A stretch of 64,000 bases of DNA from Sideroxyarcus sp. (GCA_030652215.1 JAUSBC010000005.1:88677-152676); one strand, 5' to 3'; positions 20,498 through 30,219 are shown, numbered from the stretch's first letter. The notes: a model not told the origin generated them from the letters alone. Translations and numbers: made by a program.

Positions 20498-21750
20498 ACG
20501 CCAGAAAATTCATAGCGGCCAGTTCGCGCGATGCGCTGAAGCTGGTGCGGGTCGAGCTCGGCGCAGACGCCGTGATCCTGTCCAACCGCAAAGTGCCGGA
20601 AGGCGTGGAAATCGTGGCGGTGGCCGGTTCGGAACTCGCGCATTTGAGCGAAACGCGCACGCCGGACAAGCCGGGCAAGCCGGCGCGTCCCGGCGTGCTG
20701 TCCGCGCAGGGCGCAACGCAGGCTGCCGCGCTGGGAGCCAAAGTGCTGGAAGCGAACACCCAACGCGAAAGCGTGGCGGTGCACGAGACCAAAGACACGA
20801 CGGCAGAACAGCAAAGCCTGCTGTCCGAGATCAAGAGCATGCGCAACATGATGCAGGAACAGATGGCGCGTCTCTCCTGGTCGGACATGCAGCAGCACAA
20901 TCCGGTGCGCGGCGCGCTGCTGCGCGACATGCTCAATGTCGGCTTCAGCCCCATGCTGTCGCGCCAGTTGCTGGAAAAGATACCCGCTGACGGGGGCGTC
21001 GACTGGCTGCGCCGCCTGCTCGGCCACAATCTGCGCGTGGCGACAATACAAGAGGATGTGGTGGCGCGCGGCGGCGTGTATGCGCTGGTCGGCCCCACCG
21101 GCGTCGGCAAGACCACCACCACCGCCAAAATGGCGGCGCGCGCCGTGGTGCGCTACGGCGCGGACAAGGTCGCGCTGGTCACCACCGACAGCTATCGTAT
21201 CGGCGCCCACGAACAATTGAAAATCTACGGCAAGATCCTGGGCGTATCGGTGCATGCCGTGCGCGACACCGAAGATTTGAAACTTACCCTGTCCGGCCTC
21301 AAGCACAAACACCTGGTGTTGATCGACACCATGGGCGTGGGCCAGCGCGACAGCCGCGTGGCGGAGCAGGCGCAGATGTTCGACGCAGTGGGCGTGCAGC
21401 GCCTGCTGCTGCTCAACGCCACCAGTTCCGGCGGCACGCTGGACGACGTGGTGAAAATGTACGGCGGCAGCGGCGTGATCGGCTGCATCCCGACCAAGCT
21501 GGACGAGGCGGTGACGCTGGGCACGGTGTTGGACGTCGTGGTGCGCCACAAGCTGACCATGCACTACATCGCCAGCGGCCAGCGCGTGCCTGAGGATTTG
21601 CACGAAGTGAACCTGGAGTATCTGCTACATCGCGTGTTCAAGGACGCGGGCAAGACCGGTTCGGCATTTGCCATGCAGGATGCGGAACTGCCGGCCTTCA
21701 TGGCCGGGATGGGCAATGCAAAGACGACAAGGGGGCAATATGCAATTTGA
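20494..21750 (+). CDS. flhF: Flagellar-placement GTPase FlhF
   Basis: SRP-type GTPase of 418 aa that recruits the first flagellar parts to the cell pole. A variable N-terminal B domain is followed by N and G domains; G1 is GPTGVGKTTT near 199-208, with DTMGVGQRD as the G3-like region and TKLDEA as G4. The gene overlaps flhA by 4 nt and flhG by 11 nt, so the three are likely translated from one mRNA. Confidence 0.97.
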   Translation: MNARKFIAASSRDALKLVRVELGADAVILSNRKVPEGVEIVAVAGSELAHLSETRTPDKPGKPARPGVLSAQGATQAAALGAKVLEANTQRESVAVHETKDTTAEQQSLLSEIKSMRNMMQEQMARLSWSDMQQHNPVRGALLRDMLNVGFSPMLSRQLLEKIPADGGVDWLRRLLGHNLRVATIQEDVVARGGVYALVGPTGVGKTTTTAKMAARAVVRYGADKVALVTTDSYRIGAHEQLKIYGKILGVSVHAVRDTEDLKLTLSGLKHKHLVLIDTMGVGQRDSRVAEQAQMFDAVGVQRLLLLNATSSGGTLDDVVKMYGGSGVIGCIPTKLDEAVTLGTVLDVVVRHKLTMHYIASGQRVPEDLHEVNLEYLLHRVFKDAGKTGSAFAMQDAELPAFMAGMGNAKTTRGQYAI

Positions 21751-22630
21751 TATCCAGGATCAGGCTGCAGGTTTGCGCCGTCTGTTGTCGCGTTCAACTT
21801 CGCGCGTGGTGACGGTGGTTGGTGCGCGCGACGGTCTGGGTTCGACCAGTATCGTGGTGAATCTGGCGGCGGTGCTGGCGGGTGCCGGCAAGGATGTGCT
21901 GGTGCTGGACGAAAACCTTTCGCACGACAACGTGGCCAATACGCTGGCCTTGAAGTCGCGCTACGATTTGCTGAATGTGGTGCGCGGCGACAAGACCCTG
22001 CAGGACGTGATGCTGCGCGGCACGCAGGGCGTGCGCGTATTGCCCGTGGCCAGGGCGATGCAAAGCCTGCCGACGCTGGATGTCGCGCAACGCGAGTGCC
22101 TGCTGGAGTCGCTGAGCGCCGCCTCCAAGGACATGGATGTGGTGCTGGTGGACGCCGCGCGCGACGGGCATTCGGTGTGCGCCAGCCTGTCCGGAGACGA
22201 ACCTTTGCTGCTGGTGCTGAACGCCACCGCCAGCGGAATCACCGAAAGTTATGCCTTGCTCAAGCAGATGGCGATGCATAATGGCAGGCAGGCATTCGAT
22301 ATCGTGGTCAACAAGGTCGGCAGCGAACGCGAAGCGCTGGCGATATTCGACAACATGTCGCTGGTTGCGCGCGTGCACCTGCAGGTACGTTTGGAATATC
22401 TGGGTTATATTCCGGTTGATGAAAAGCTCAAACGTGCGACACAATTATGCCGTCCGGTGATTGAGGCTTTCCCGGCGGCCCCGTCGTCGTACGCCATGCG
22501 CGAGGTTGCACAGGGTTTGATGCGTGTGCCGAGCGCGGTGGAAGAAGGACATGATGTACTGGGCAGTGTGATGCAGCGCGTGATGCGGCAGGCGCGCCCG
22601 GCGAACAATAGAGCGGCGACGATCCCATGA
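21740..22630 (+). CDS. flhG: FlhG (MinD-like flagellar number regulator) with altered P-loop
   Basis: MinD/ParA-like protein of 296 aa next to flhF. The N-terminal helix DQAAGLRRL (7-15) matches the DQAxxLR motif by which FlhG activates FlhF GTPase. The P-loop is degenerate: residues 28-36 read GARDGLGST, where MinD-type ATPases have signature and catalytic lysines; here these positions are Arg30 and Ser35. The A'-like segment is LVLDEN. ATP binding or hydrolysis is therefore doubtful, although the fold and FlhF contact may remain. ATG 21740 lies inside the end of flhF. Confidence 0.9.
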   Translation: MQFDIQDQAAGLRRLLSRSTSRVVTVVGARDGLGSTSIVVNLAAVLAGAGKDVLVLDENLSHDNVANTLALKSRYDLLNVVRGDKTLQDVMLRGTQGVRVLPVARAMQSLPTLDVAQRECLLESLSAASKDMDVVLVDAARDGHSVCASLSGDEPLLLVLNATASGITESYALLKQMAMHNGRQAFDIVVNKVGSEREALAIFDNMSLVARVHLQVRLEYLGYIPVDEKLKRATQLCRPVIEAFPAAPSSYAMREVAQGLMRVPSAVEEGHDVLGSVMQRVMRQARPANNRAATIP

Positions 22631-23370
22631 GAATCGCCGGCAATCTTAAGACCAAGGCCATGTATACGCCGAACGGATTGAACGACAAAGAAGAGTGTCT
22701 GATGGAATATGCGCATCTGGTGAAGCGCATCGCCCATCACATGATGCTCAAGCTTCCCGGTAGCGTCGAAGTGGATGATCTTATCCAGGCCGGCATGATG
22801 GGGCTGCTGGATGCCGCCAGCCGTTACGACGAACTGCGCGGTGCGCAGTTCGAAACCTATGCCGCCCAGCGCATACGCGGCGCCATGCTGGACGAGTTGC
22901 GCGGGGCGGACTGGCTGCCGCGCAGCATGCGCCGCGACATGCGCAAGATCGAAACGGCAATCAGCCGCCTGCAGCAAAAGCTGGGCAAGATGCCGAGCGA
23001 GACCGAGATTGCCAAAGAACTGGCTGTATCCCTGCCCGAATACCAACAGATGCTGCAGGAAGCGCGCGGCGCACAACTGTTTTATTACGAGGATTTTCAC
23101 GGCGACGGGGAGGAGGATTTCTTCGACCGTTTCGTGTTCGATAACGACAGCAACCCCTTGGAATTATTGCAGGACGGACGCTTCCGCGAGGCGCTTGTCC
23201 AGGCCATCGAGCGCCTGCCCGAGCGCGAACGGCAGTTGATGGGCATGCATTATGAGCAGGACATGAATTTGCGCGAGATCGGCGAAGTGATGGGCGTCTC
23301 CGAATCGCGCGTGTGCCAGTTGCATAGCCAGGCCGTGGCGCGTTTGCGCGCCTCCATGAAAGGCTATTGA
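22627..23370 (+). CDS. fliA: Flagellar sigma factor sigma-28 (FliA)
   Basis: Sigma-28 of 247 aa, which directs RNA polymerase to late flagellar and motor promoters. Region 2 is clear (VDDLIQAGMMGLLDA, QRIRGAMLDELR, DWLPRSMRR), as is region 4 (LREIGEVMGVSESRVCQLHSQA). The start ATG 22627 overlaps the flhG stop by 4 nt; ATG 22660 aligns with the start of enteric FliA and is an alternative. FlgM, its antagonist, and two matching promoters are in this window. Confidence 0.98.
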   Translation: MRIAGNLKTKAMYTPNGLNDKEECLMEYAHLVKRIAHHMMLKLPGSVEVDDLIQAGMMGLLDAASRYDELRGAQFETYAAQRIRGAMLDELRGADWLPRSMRRDMRKIETAISRLQQKLGKMPSETEIAKELAVSLPEYQQMLQEARGAQLFYYEDFHGDGEEDFFDRFVFDNDSNPLELLQDGRFREALVQAIERLPERERQLMGMHYEQDMNLREIGEVMGVSESRVCQLHSQAVARLRASMKGY

Positions 23371-24119
23371 TGGACAAGCTCAGCCTGTTCGGACTGCTCG
23401 TCGCCCTGGTCGGTATCCTCGGCGGGCAAATGCTGGAAGGCGGTTCCGTTTCAGTGCTGATGCAGATGGCGGCATTCCTGATCGTGTTCGGCGGCACGAT
23501 AGGCGCGGTGATGCTGCAACACCCGCACAAGGTGTTCATGACCGGCATCAGAATGGCGGGCTGGGTATTTGTCACACCGCAAATCGACACGCAAAAACTG
23601 GCCTACCAGATCACGGCCTGGGGCAGCGTGGCGCGCAAGGACGGCATATTGGCGCTGGAGGCACAACTCAAGAACATCGACGATCCTTTCGTCCACAAGG
23701 GACTGCAGATGCTGGTGGACGGCAACAGCGCGGAAAAAATTCGCGAGGTGATGGACGTCGACCTGCAGACTTATGAAACGCTGCGCTGGCAAGCGGCGCG
23801 GGTTTGGGAATCGGCCGCCGGCTACGCGCCCACCATCGGTATTCTCGGTGCGGTGCTGGGGCTGGTGCACGTGATGCAGAGCCTGGCCGAACCGGCAAAA
23901 CTGGGCGCCGGCATCGCCGTCGCCTTCATCGCCACCATCTACGGCGTGGGCTCCGCCAACCTGGTGTTCCTGCCCATCGCCGGCAAACTCAAGATACTCA
24001 TCCAGGATCAGGTGAACATGCGCGAGATGCTGATCGACGGCCTGTGCATGGTCGCCAATGCCGAGAACCCGCGCTTCATCGAGAACAAGCTGAAGGGCTA
24101 CGTCGAAGAGGCCTCCTGA
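23370..24119 (+). CDS. motA: Flagellar stator protein MotA (MotC/PomA type)
   Basis: Stator subunit of 249 aa with four transmembrane helices (~5-22, 30-48, ~150-172, ~182-205) and the cytoplasmic loop that contacts FliG. The size and sequence resemble the shorter MotC/PomA class rather than the ~285-aa enteric MotA. ATG 23370 overlaps the fliA stop by 1 nt. Whether H+ or Na+ drives it cannot be decided from sequence alone. Confidence 0.95.
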   Translation: MDKLSLFGLLVALVGILGGQMLEGGSVSVLMQMAAFLIVFGGTIGAVMLQHPHKVFMTGIRMAGWVFVTPQIDTQKLAYQITAWGSVARKDGILALEAQLKNIDDPFVHKGLQMLVDGNSAEKIREVMDVDLQTYETLRWQAARVWESAAGYAPTIGILGAVLGLVHVMQSLAEPAKLGAGIAVAFIATIYGVGSANLVFLPIAGKLKILIQDQVNMREMLIDGLCMVANAENPRFIENKLKGYVEEAS

Positions 24120-24910
24120 TGGCGCGTCGTCCGAAAAGACCCGAGCACGACAACCACGAGCGCTGGATGGTTTCCTACGCCGACTTCATCACCCTGCTGT
24201 TCGCATTCTTCGTCGTCATGTACGGCATCTCCTCGGTGAACGAGGGCAAATACAAAATCTACGGTTCCGCCATCAACAAGGCCTTCGGCACGAAAGCCAA
24301 TGAGGCTAACGGCGGAATCATGCACCTCACCGAAGACGAAATCTTTTTCAAATCGCTGGTGGACAGACGCGACGCGCGCCTGGCGGAGAAACAGCGCAAG
24401 CAAAACGAGCGCATGCAAATTCTTGCCAAAACCCTCAACGAAGCCATGGCCAAGTTCGTCAAAAACGGCCAGATGAACGTGTCGCAAACCGGCCGCGGCG
24501 TGGAACTGGAAATCAACGCCAGCGCCCTGTTCAACCAGGGCGAAGCCGACATCCAGCCGGAAGCGAAAAAGACGCTGGCCGATGCGGCAAAAGTGCTGGT
24601 GGAAAACGAATACGCCATCGAAGTGGAAGGCCACACCGATAACCTCCCTATCAGCACCGCCAAGTTTCCCTCCAACTGGGAACTGTCATCAGCGCGCGCC
24701 AGCAGTGTAGTGAGGTTGTTCATCGAACAGGGCGTTGTGGCAAAACGCCTGAAGGCAGTGGGCTCGGCGGACAATCTCCCGGTGCTGCCAAACGATAGCC
24801 CGGAAGGCCGCGCCCGCAACCGGCGCGTGACCATCACGGTGCTGACGCCGCAGGCGGAAGCGGAGCCTGCGGTGGCTCCCTCGACAGAGCAAACAATAAT
24901 TCCGGAATGA
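24119..24910 (+). CDS. motB: Flagellar stator protein MotB (MotD type)
   Basis: Stator subunit of 263 aa. One N-terminal transmembrane helix carries the ion-binding Asp in SYADFITLLFAFFVVMY (~22), followed by a plug/linker region and a C-terminal OmpA-like peptidoglycan-binding domain with GHTDNLPI and NRRVTI. Its ATG overlaps the motA stop. It closes the flhA-flhF-flhG-fliA-motA-motB run and converges on flgN with only 12 nt between stops. Confidence 0.96.
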   Translation: MARRPKRPEHDNHERWMVSYADFITLLFAFFVVMYGISSVNEGKYKIYGSAINKAFGTKANEANGGIMHLTEDEIFFKSLVDRRDARLAEKQRKQNERMQILAKTLNEAMAKFVKNGQMNVSQTGRGVELEINASALFNQGEADIQPEAKKTLADAAKVLVENEYAIEVEGHTDNLPISTAKFPSNWELSSARASSVVRLFIEQGVVAKRLKAVGSADNLPVLPNDSPEGRARNRRVTITVLTPQAEAEPAVAPSTEQTIIPE

Positions 24911-24922
24911 TTGAGAGCAGGG

Positions 24923-25396
24923 TTAGACGCTGCCCAGCGTCCGGCTGGCCGTGGGCTGGTTGGGTTGGCCGTCGGCGCCGTACAGGCCGGCTGTGCTTTG
25001 AGTGGCGCTGAAGAGTGCGCCCAGGGCTTGCTGGTTGTAGCGCAGTTTGATCTGGATCAGTTCGCCGTTGGTCTGGTTGAGGCGTTGCACATGCGTGGCC
25101 AGTTGGCGCGCTTCCTGCCAGGTGGGCAAAGCTTGCGGCACATTTTGTTTGAGCCATTCCGCCAGGTCGCGGGAGCCCTGCGGCAGGTGGCGCTGGAGCG
25201 CGGTGGAGAGCGTGGAGATTTTGTTGGCGAGCTGTGTCTTGGCTTCGGCCATGGAGAGCAGTTCTTCGGTGTGCTGGCCGAGCAGGATGCGTTGCTCGTC
25301 TTCAAGCAAAACGACGAATGCGCGCAAACTTGCACATTCGTCGTTCAGGTTGGACAGGATTTCTGTCGCAGCGGGATTTGCCGGTTTTGCGGTCAA
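24923..25396 (-). CDS. flgN: FlgN-type export chaperone
   Basis: Helical protein of 157 aa, placed directly after flgM and overlapping it by 4 nt. FlgN binds the hook-filament junction proteins FlgK and FlgL and delivers them to the export gate. Visible support is the size, the all-helical heptad-rich sequence (LEDEQRILLGQHTEELLSM region) and the flgM-flgN linkage; the family is poorly conserved, so context carries weight. Confidence 0.9.
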   Translation of the reverse strand: MTAKPANPAATEILSNLNDECASLRAFVVLLEDEQRILLGQHTEELLSMAEAKTQLANKISTLSTALQRHLPQGSRDLAEWLKQNVPQALPTWQEARQLATHVQRLNQTNGELIQIKLRYNQQALGALFSATQSTAGLYGADGQPNQPTASRTLGSV

Positions 25397-25713
25397 CGTT
25401 GGCTGGCGGCAATCAGTTCGCGCACGGAGCTGATCAAACGATCAGCCACCACGCCCGAATTCACCTGAAACCGTCCCTCACTGATGGCCTGCTTGATTTC
25501 CGCGACCTTGTGCGTATCGACCACCGGGGTGCTGGCAATGCTGCCCTCGATGCTACGCAACTGGGCCGTGGTGGAACCCAGATGCACGCTGGTTCCGCTG
25601 TTTTCGGTTGCGGCGGACTTGTTGCCCGCGGTTTGTGCCGTCGTCGAGGCGCGCGCTTTCGCATCTCCCACTGTGGAGGCCGGCGACGGACTGCTGGTTT
25701 TTTCGATCTTCAT
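25393..25713 (-). CDS. flgM: Anti-sigma-28 factor FlgM
   Basis: FlgM of 106 aa, which binds FliA until it is exported through the finished hook. The disordered Ser/Thr/Ala-rich N-terminus and the C-terminal helices (VDTHKVAEIKQAISEGRFQVN, then VADRLI) fit the family. A near-consensus sigma-28 promoter starts 37 nt upstream, so FliA controls its own inhibitor, as is common. Confidence 0.95.
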   Translation of the reverse strand: MKIEKTSSPSPASTVGDAKARASTTAQTAGNKSAATENSGTSVHLGSTTAQLRSIEGSIASTPVVDTHKVAEIKQAISEGRFQVNSGVVADRLISSVRELIAASQR

Positions 25714-25749
25714 TGGGCTTTCCCCTTCTCACTTACTCGGTTAGTCATA

Positions 25750-25776
25750 TCATCGGCAGATGATAGACAAACTTTA
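25750..25776 (-). promoter_or_regulatory. Sigma-28 promoter of flgM-flgN
   Basis: On the minus strand, TAAAGTTT (25769-25776) and GCCGATGA (25750-25757) are separated by exactly 11 nt, matching the FliA consensus TAAAGTTT-N11-GCCGATAA with one mismatch. It points into flgM. Confidence 0.93.
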
Positions 25777-25811
25777 GGGCATATATCTGACTGCTTGTCA
25801 TTATAGGCCTT

Positions 25812-26498
25812 TCAGGGGCGCACTTCCACGCTGCCGTCCGCAACTGCGGTGCCGCTGATGACCCGGCCGGAGGCCATGCGCACCTGTACGCGTTGTCCTT
25901 CCGCGCCGTTGTTGAGCGATTGTCCTTCGGCGCGGATGGAAAAGCCCGCGTTGCGCACCTTCACCTGCGTGGCATGCCCCTGAGTCACGACAAAGGGCGC
26001 GCGCAGCATGTCCTCGCGCAACACCTGTCCTGCCCCGATGCCGAACTTGAGCGTTTTGCCGACCGCCTGGTCCGGATCGGTGAGGAGGCCGGGTTGCCCC
26101 AGTTCGCCGCTTTGCAGGCTGAAATCGTTTGCATTCAATACGGTATTTTGCGACAGGGGGCGGTTGGCGACCAGCAGGCTGGCGCTGACGCGGATGGTTG
26201 CCTGTAGGTAGATCGACCATCCCGGTTTTTCGTTGCAGCGCACGCCGATGCTGGTCTTGCCGATCTGCTTGGAACCGTCGGGCCGGAATGCTTCCGGCGC
26301 AGCGCAGGCGCGCAGGACGGTGCGGGGGTCGATGTCGCCGATCTGGATGCTGACCTTGCCGGGCAGCGTTTGCACTTGCTGCTGCGCGTAGGCCAGCGCA
26401 ACTTCGCGGATTTTTGCGTGACTCTGCGTGCCGGCCGCCTGTGCGAGAGGGGCACACAGCAGCAGGGTTAATAGCAGTATCGAGCCTTGGTTTTTCAT
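25812..26498 (-). CDS. flgA: P-ring assembly chaperone FlgA
   Basis: Periplasmic protein of 228 aa that helps FlgI form the P ring. A signal peptide (~1-22, ending AQAA) is followed by a region with two cysteines and a C-terminal SAF domain (~100-225, with RPL, GQVLREDML and GRVISGTAV). It is divergent from flgB and separated from flgM by the flgM promoter. Confidence 0.96.
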   Translation of the reverse strand: MKNQGSILLLTLLLCAPLAQAAGTQSHAKIREVALAYAQQQVQTLPGKVSIQIGDIDPRTVLRACAAPEAFRPDGSKQIGKTSIGVRCNEKPGWSIYLQATIRVSASLLVANRPLSQNTVLNANDFSLQSGELGQPGLLTDPDQAVGKTLKFGIGAGQVLREDMLRAPFVVTQGHATQVKVRNAGFSIRAEGQSLNNGAEGQRVQVRMASGRVISGTAVADGSVEVRP

Positions 26499-26672
26499 GG
26501 CGTTATTGTGGAACCGGGGGGCGTTTTCTAAAGCGGGAAATGAAACGGATTTCCGCCCTTAATCCGGGGATGAGGGGTGACACGCGGTGATTAGTATGCA
26601 AGACGTGAAAAGGAGTAGCGGCTGCGGTGCGGTGTTGCGGTCGGTGCAGAAACAGACTGACGGGAGGGCAAG

Positions 26673-27077
26673 ATGAGCAGCAGGATAGACGATATGTTCC
26701 GGTTACACCAGACAGCCCTGAATCTGCGGGCTGCGCGGCAGGAATTGCTGGCGTCCAACATCGCCAATGCCGATACGCCGAACTACAAGGCGCGGGATAT
26801 CGACTTCGCCAGCGCGATGCAGGGTGCGCTGACGGGCGGCGGCGCCAAATTGCAGGTGGCGGCGACCTCGGCGGCGCATCTGTCCGGTACGACGGGTGAA
26901 AGCGTGATGGGCGCGCCGGTGCAGTACCGCACGCCGGTGCAACCGAGTGCGGACGGCAACACGGTGGATATGGATGCGGAGCGGGCGCAATTTGCCGACA
27001 ACGCCTTGCGTTACGAGGCCAGCGTCCGGTTTGTGAGCGATAAAGCCAAGGCTGTGCTGGCGGCATTGCAAGGTTAA
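26673..27077 (+). CDS. flgB: Flagellar rod protein FlgB
   Basis: Proximal rod protein of 134 aa. The N-terminal rod-family motif [19 protein letters not shown] is present in split form (residues ~18-37), and the C-terminus has the usual helix ([17 protein letters not shown]). GGGAGG precedes the ATG by about 6 nt. First gene of the flgB-J operon, 11 nt before flgC. Confidence 0.97.
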   Translation: MSSRIDDMFRLHQTALNLRAARQELLASNIANADTPNYKARDIDFASAMQGALTGGGAKLQVAATSAAHLSGTTGESVMGAPVQYRTPVQPSADGNTVDMDAERAQFADNALRYEASVRFVSDKAKAVLAALQG

Positions 27078-27088
27078 GAGGAGCGATC

Positions 27089-27493
27089 ATGTCATTGTTC
27101 AATATTTTCAACATTTCCGGTTCCGCCATGGCGGCGCAGGCGCAGCGCCTCAATGTGGTGGCGAGCAACCTCGCCAACGTGGACAGCGCCACCGGGCCGG
27201 ACGGCCAGCCCTACCATGCCAAGCAGGTGGTGTTCAGCACCGCGCAGACTCCGGGCCAAGTCGGGACGGGCGTGAAAGTTTCCGCCGTGGTCGAGGATAC
27301 TTCGCCCATGAAAGTGGTTTACGACCCCAAACATCCCATGGCGGATGCACAGGGCTACGTGACCATGCCCAACGTCAATCCGGTGGACGAGATGGTGAAC
27401 ATGATCTCGGCATCGCGCTCGTACCAGAACAACGTGGATGTGATGAACACATCCAAGAGTCTGCTGCTCAAGACGCTCACCATCGGACAATAA
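27089..27493 (+). CDS. flgC: Flagellar rod protein FlgC
   Basis: Rod protein of 134 aa. It has the N-terminal rod motif [18 protein letters not shown] and the C-terminal [26 protein letters not shown] helix shared by rod and hook proteins. GAGGAG-like site precedes ATG. Spacing of 11-12 nt to its neighbours supports one operon. Confidence 0.97.
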   Translation: MSLFNIFNISGSAMAAQAQRLNVVASNLANVDSATGPDGQPYHAKQVVFSTAQTPGQVGTGVKVSAVVEDTSPMKVVYDPKHPMADAQGYVTMPNVNPVDEMVNMISASRSYQNNVDVMNTSKSLLLKTLTIGQ

Positions 27494-27505
27494 AGGAGAT
27501 AAATC

Positions 27506-28159
27506 ATGACCACCGTCAATTCCGCCACTGCAGCACAACAGACGGCCGCTACTGCGGCGACTTCGCAGGCGGGCATCACGCAGGATCGTTTCCTGAAACT
27601 GCTGGTGACGCAGATGAAAAACCAGGACCCACTCAATCCGATGGATAACGCGCAGGTCACTTCGCAGATGGCGCAGCTTTCCACGGTGACGGGTATCGAC
27701 AAACTGAACGCCACGGTGCAGGCGCTGAGCGCCAGTATGACCTCCGCACAGTCGTTGCAGGCCGCTTCCATGATCGGGCACGCAGCGTTGGTTCCGGGCG
27801 AAGAGATTGCCCTGGCGGCGGGGAATTCTGGCGCAGCAGTGGAGCTGGACCAGCCGGCGGACAAGGTCACAGTGACGATCACCGATGCCGACGGCAAGGT
27901 GGTGCGTACTCTGCAACTGGGTGCGCAGGACGCCGGGGTTGTCGGCTTCACATGGGACGGAATGGACGATAACGGCGTGGCGGTGGTGGACGGGAAATAC
28001 GAGTTCAGTTCCACGGCGGTGCTGGACGGAAAGAGCAGCAGTCCGACGACGCTGTCTTACGGGGTGGTAAACAGTGTCTCGCTGACCGCCGGCGGAGCTA
28101 TGTTGAATATGGGCAGTCTGGGTGAAGTGGGGCTGGATGAAGTCCGGCAGATTTTGTGA
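27506..28159 (+). CDS. flgD: Hook cap protein FlgD
   Basis: Hook-assembly scaffold of 217 aa. The conserved N-terminal segment FLKLLVTQMKNQDPLNPMDN (~28-48) is nearly consensus; the C-terminal half has the FlgD tudor/Ig-like pattern (FTWDGMDDNG). AAGGAG precedes the ATG. It is followed by flgE after 48 nt. Confidence 0.97.
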   Translation: MTTVNSATAAQQTAATAATSQAGITQDRFLKLLVTQMKNQDPLNPMDNAQVTSQMAQLSTVTGIDKLNATVQALSASMTSAQSLQAASMIGHAALVPGEEIALAAGNSGAAVELDQPADKVTVTITDADGKVVRTLQLGAQDAGVVGFTWDGMDDNGVAVVDGKYEFSSTAVLDGKSSSPTTLSYGVVNSVSLTAGGAMLNMGSLGEVGLDEVRQIL

Positions 28160-28207
28160 AAAGCATCGCGCCAACAGCGTGTGATCGTTACTAATTAGGA
28201 GGATGTC

Positions 28208-29431
28208 ATGGGTTTCCAACAAGGTCTGAGTGGTCTGAGCGCAGCAGCCAAGAGTCTGGATGTGATCGGCAACAACATCGCCAACGCGGGCACCGTCGGC
28301 TTCAAGCAATCGCAGGCGCAATTCGCCGACGTCTTTGCCAACTCGCTGGCCGGTTCCGGCGGCGGGGCGTCCGGTATCGGTGTGAGCGTGGGAACGATCG
28401 CGCAACAGTTCACGCAAGGCAATATCACCACCACCAACAATTCGCTGGATATGGCGGTGAGCGGCAACGGGCTGTTCCGCATGAGCGACGGCGGATCGAT
28501 CACCTATACGCGCAACGGGCAGTTCCAGCTGGATCAGAACGGATTTATCGTGAATAGCGCCGGCGCGCGCGTGACGGGTTATCTGCCGAATGCGGCTGGA
28601 GTCATCGTGCCGACCGCGCCTGCCGACATTCAGATATCCACTGCCGACCTGTTGCCCAATGCCACCACGACAATCGCGGCCGGACTCAATTTGAATGCAA
28701 ACTCGGCCGTTATTCCGGCTGCACCTGTTTTTGACCCGACCAATCCCGCGACATTCAACAACTCCACTTCGACCACGGTCTATGACAGCCTGGGCGGCAG
28801 TCACGTGGCTGCGCTGTATTTCGCCAAAACCGGGACGAATGCATGGAATGTCTACCTGACCGTGGATGGCGTCAACACCCAGGCGGCCAATGCACCGTTG
28901 TCGGCGATGACTTTCAATACTAACGGTACTTTGGCGACTCCGGCGACGGCAGTGACCTCGACCGCCTTCGTACCGGCCGGGGCTGCATCGCAAACTCTGG
29001 CTATCAATTTTGCCAGCACCTCGCAGTTCGGCAGCGCCTTCGGCGTGAATGCGCTGAATCAGAACGGCTACACCTCGGGCACCATGACCGGCTTCAGCAC
29101 CGGTTCCGACGGCATCATCTCCGGCCGCTATTCCAATGGACAGACCCAGACGCTGGGCCAGGTTGTGCTGGCCAACTTCAGCAATCCCCAGGGCCTGGAG
29201 CCGCTGGGCGGAAACCAATGGGCGGAGACATCGACCTCGGGCGCGCCGCTGGTGGGTGCGCCGGGAACGGCCGGTCTGGGCGTGCTGCAGTCTTCGGCTG
29301 TGGAAGATTCCAACGTGGATCTGACCGCAGAACTGGTGAACATGATCACCGCGCAGCGCCTGTACCAGGCCAACGCGCAGACGGTGAAGACGCAGGATCA
29401 GGTGTTGCAGACCATCGTCAACCTGCGTTAA
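28208..29431 (+). CDS. flgE: Flagellar hook protein FlgE
   Basis: Hook protein of 407 aa. N-terminal GLSGLSAAAKSLDVIGNNIAN and C-terminal VNMITAQRLYQANAQTVKT helices form the D0 core; the middle is the Ser/Thr/Ala-rich surface domain. AGGAGG lies 7 nt before the ATG, a strong site that suits a protein needed in about 120 copies. Confidence 0.97.
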   Translation: MGFQQGLSGLSAAAKSLDVIGNNIANAGTVGFKQSQAQFADVFANSLAGSGGGASGIGVSVGTIAQQFTQGNITTTNNSLDMAVSGNGLFRMSDGGSITYTRNGQFQLDQNGFIVNSAGARVTGYLPNAAGVIVPTAPADIQISTADLLPNATTTIAAGLNLNANSAVIPAAPVFDPTNPATFNNSTSTTVYDSLGGSHVAALYFAKTGTNAWNVYLTVDGVNTQAANAPLSAMTFNTNGTLATPATAVTSTAFVPAGAASQTLAINFASTSQFGSAFGVNALNQNGYTSGTMTGFSTGSDGIISGRYSNGQTQTLGQVVLANFSNPQGLEPLGGNQWAETSTSGAPLVGAPGTAGLGVLQSSAVEDSNVDLTAELVNMITAQRLYQANAQTVKTQDQVLQTIVNLR

Positions 29432-29455
29432 GCGATTTGAGGCCGGGAGAGTGAC

Positions 29456-30199
29456 ATGGACAGACTGATCTACACCGCGATGACAGGCGCTTCGCACACG
29501 CTGCAAAAGCAGGCGTCGGTGTCGCAGAACCTGGCCAACATCAACACGCCGGGATTTCGCGCCAGCATAGACGCATTCCGCGCCGTGCCGCTGCAGGGCG
29601 AAGGCCTGGCAACGCGCACCTTCGTGGTTGATTCGACGGCGGGCACCGATTTCACGCCCGGCGTCATGCAGACCACCGGACGCGAACTCGATGTGGCCAT
29701 CGACGGCAAAGGCTGGATCGCGGTGGAGGATGCCAACGGCAACGAGGCCTACACCCGCAACGGCAGTTTCAGGGTGTTGCCCAGCGGCATTTTGCAGACG
29801 AACAGCGGCCAGAACGTGATGGGTGACGGCGGACCGATCACCATTCCTCCCGACACATCGGTAAGCATCGCCAAAGACGGCACCATTTCGACCGTGCCCA
29901 GCACGAGTCAAAAAAACTCGGTGATCGTGGTCGGGCGGCTCAAGTTGACCAACCCGCCGGAAAGCCAGTTGGTGCGCGGCGAAGACGCCTTGTTTCGCAC
30001 CAAAGACGGCAGCGCTGCCGACGCCGACGCCAATGTGACGGTGATGGCGGGCAGCCTGGAAGGCAGCAACGTGAATACCGTGGACGCGATGGTCAGCATG
30101 ATTTCGCTGGCGCGCCAGTTCGACATGCAGATGAAAGTGTTGCAGACGGCAAACGAAAACGCCAAATCGGCCAGCAGCTTGCTCAACATCAGCGGCTAA
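29456..30199 (+). CDS. flgF: Flagellar rod protein FlgF
   Basis: Rod protein of 247 aa with the [12 protein letters not shown] start, [12 protein letters not shown] rod motif and the C-terminal [21 protein letters not shown] helix. Placed between flgE and flgG with short gaps, as in most proteobacteria. Confidence 0.97.
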   Translation: MDRLIYTAMTGASHTLQKQASVSQNLANINTPGFRASIDAFRAVPLQGEGLATRTFVVDSTAGTDFTPGVMQTTGRELDVAIDGKGWIAVEDANGNEAYTRNGSFRVLPSGILQTNSGQNVMGDGGPITIPPDTSVSIAKDGTISTVPSTSQKNSVIVVGRLKLTNPPESQLVRGEDALFRTKDGSAADADANVTVMAGSLEGSNVNTVDAMVSMISLARQFDMQMKVLQTANENAKSASSLLNISG

Positions 30200-30219
30200 A
30201 CACTGAAAGGATACTCATC

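Noticed and set aside
26600..26672. GG-N10-GC pair before flgB considered as a sigma-54 promoter
   Set aside because: Spacing fits but the flanking bases do not match TGGCAC/TTGCA; too common by chance in GC-rich DNA.
27092..29911. Long open frame on the minus strand opposite flgC-flgF
   Set aside because: Same reason: antisense to rod and hook genes with no family features of its own.
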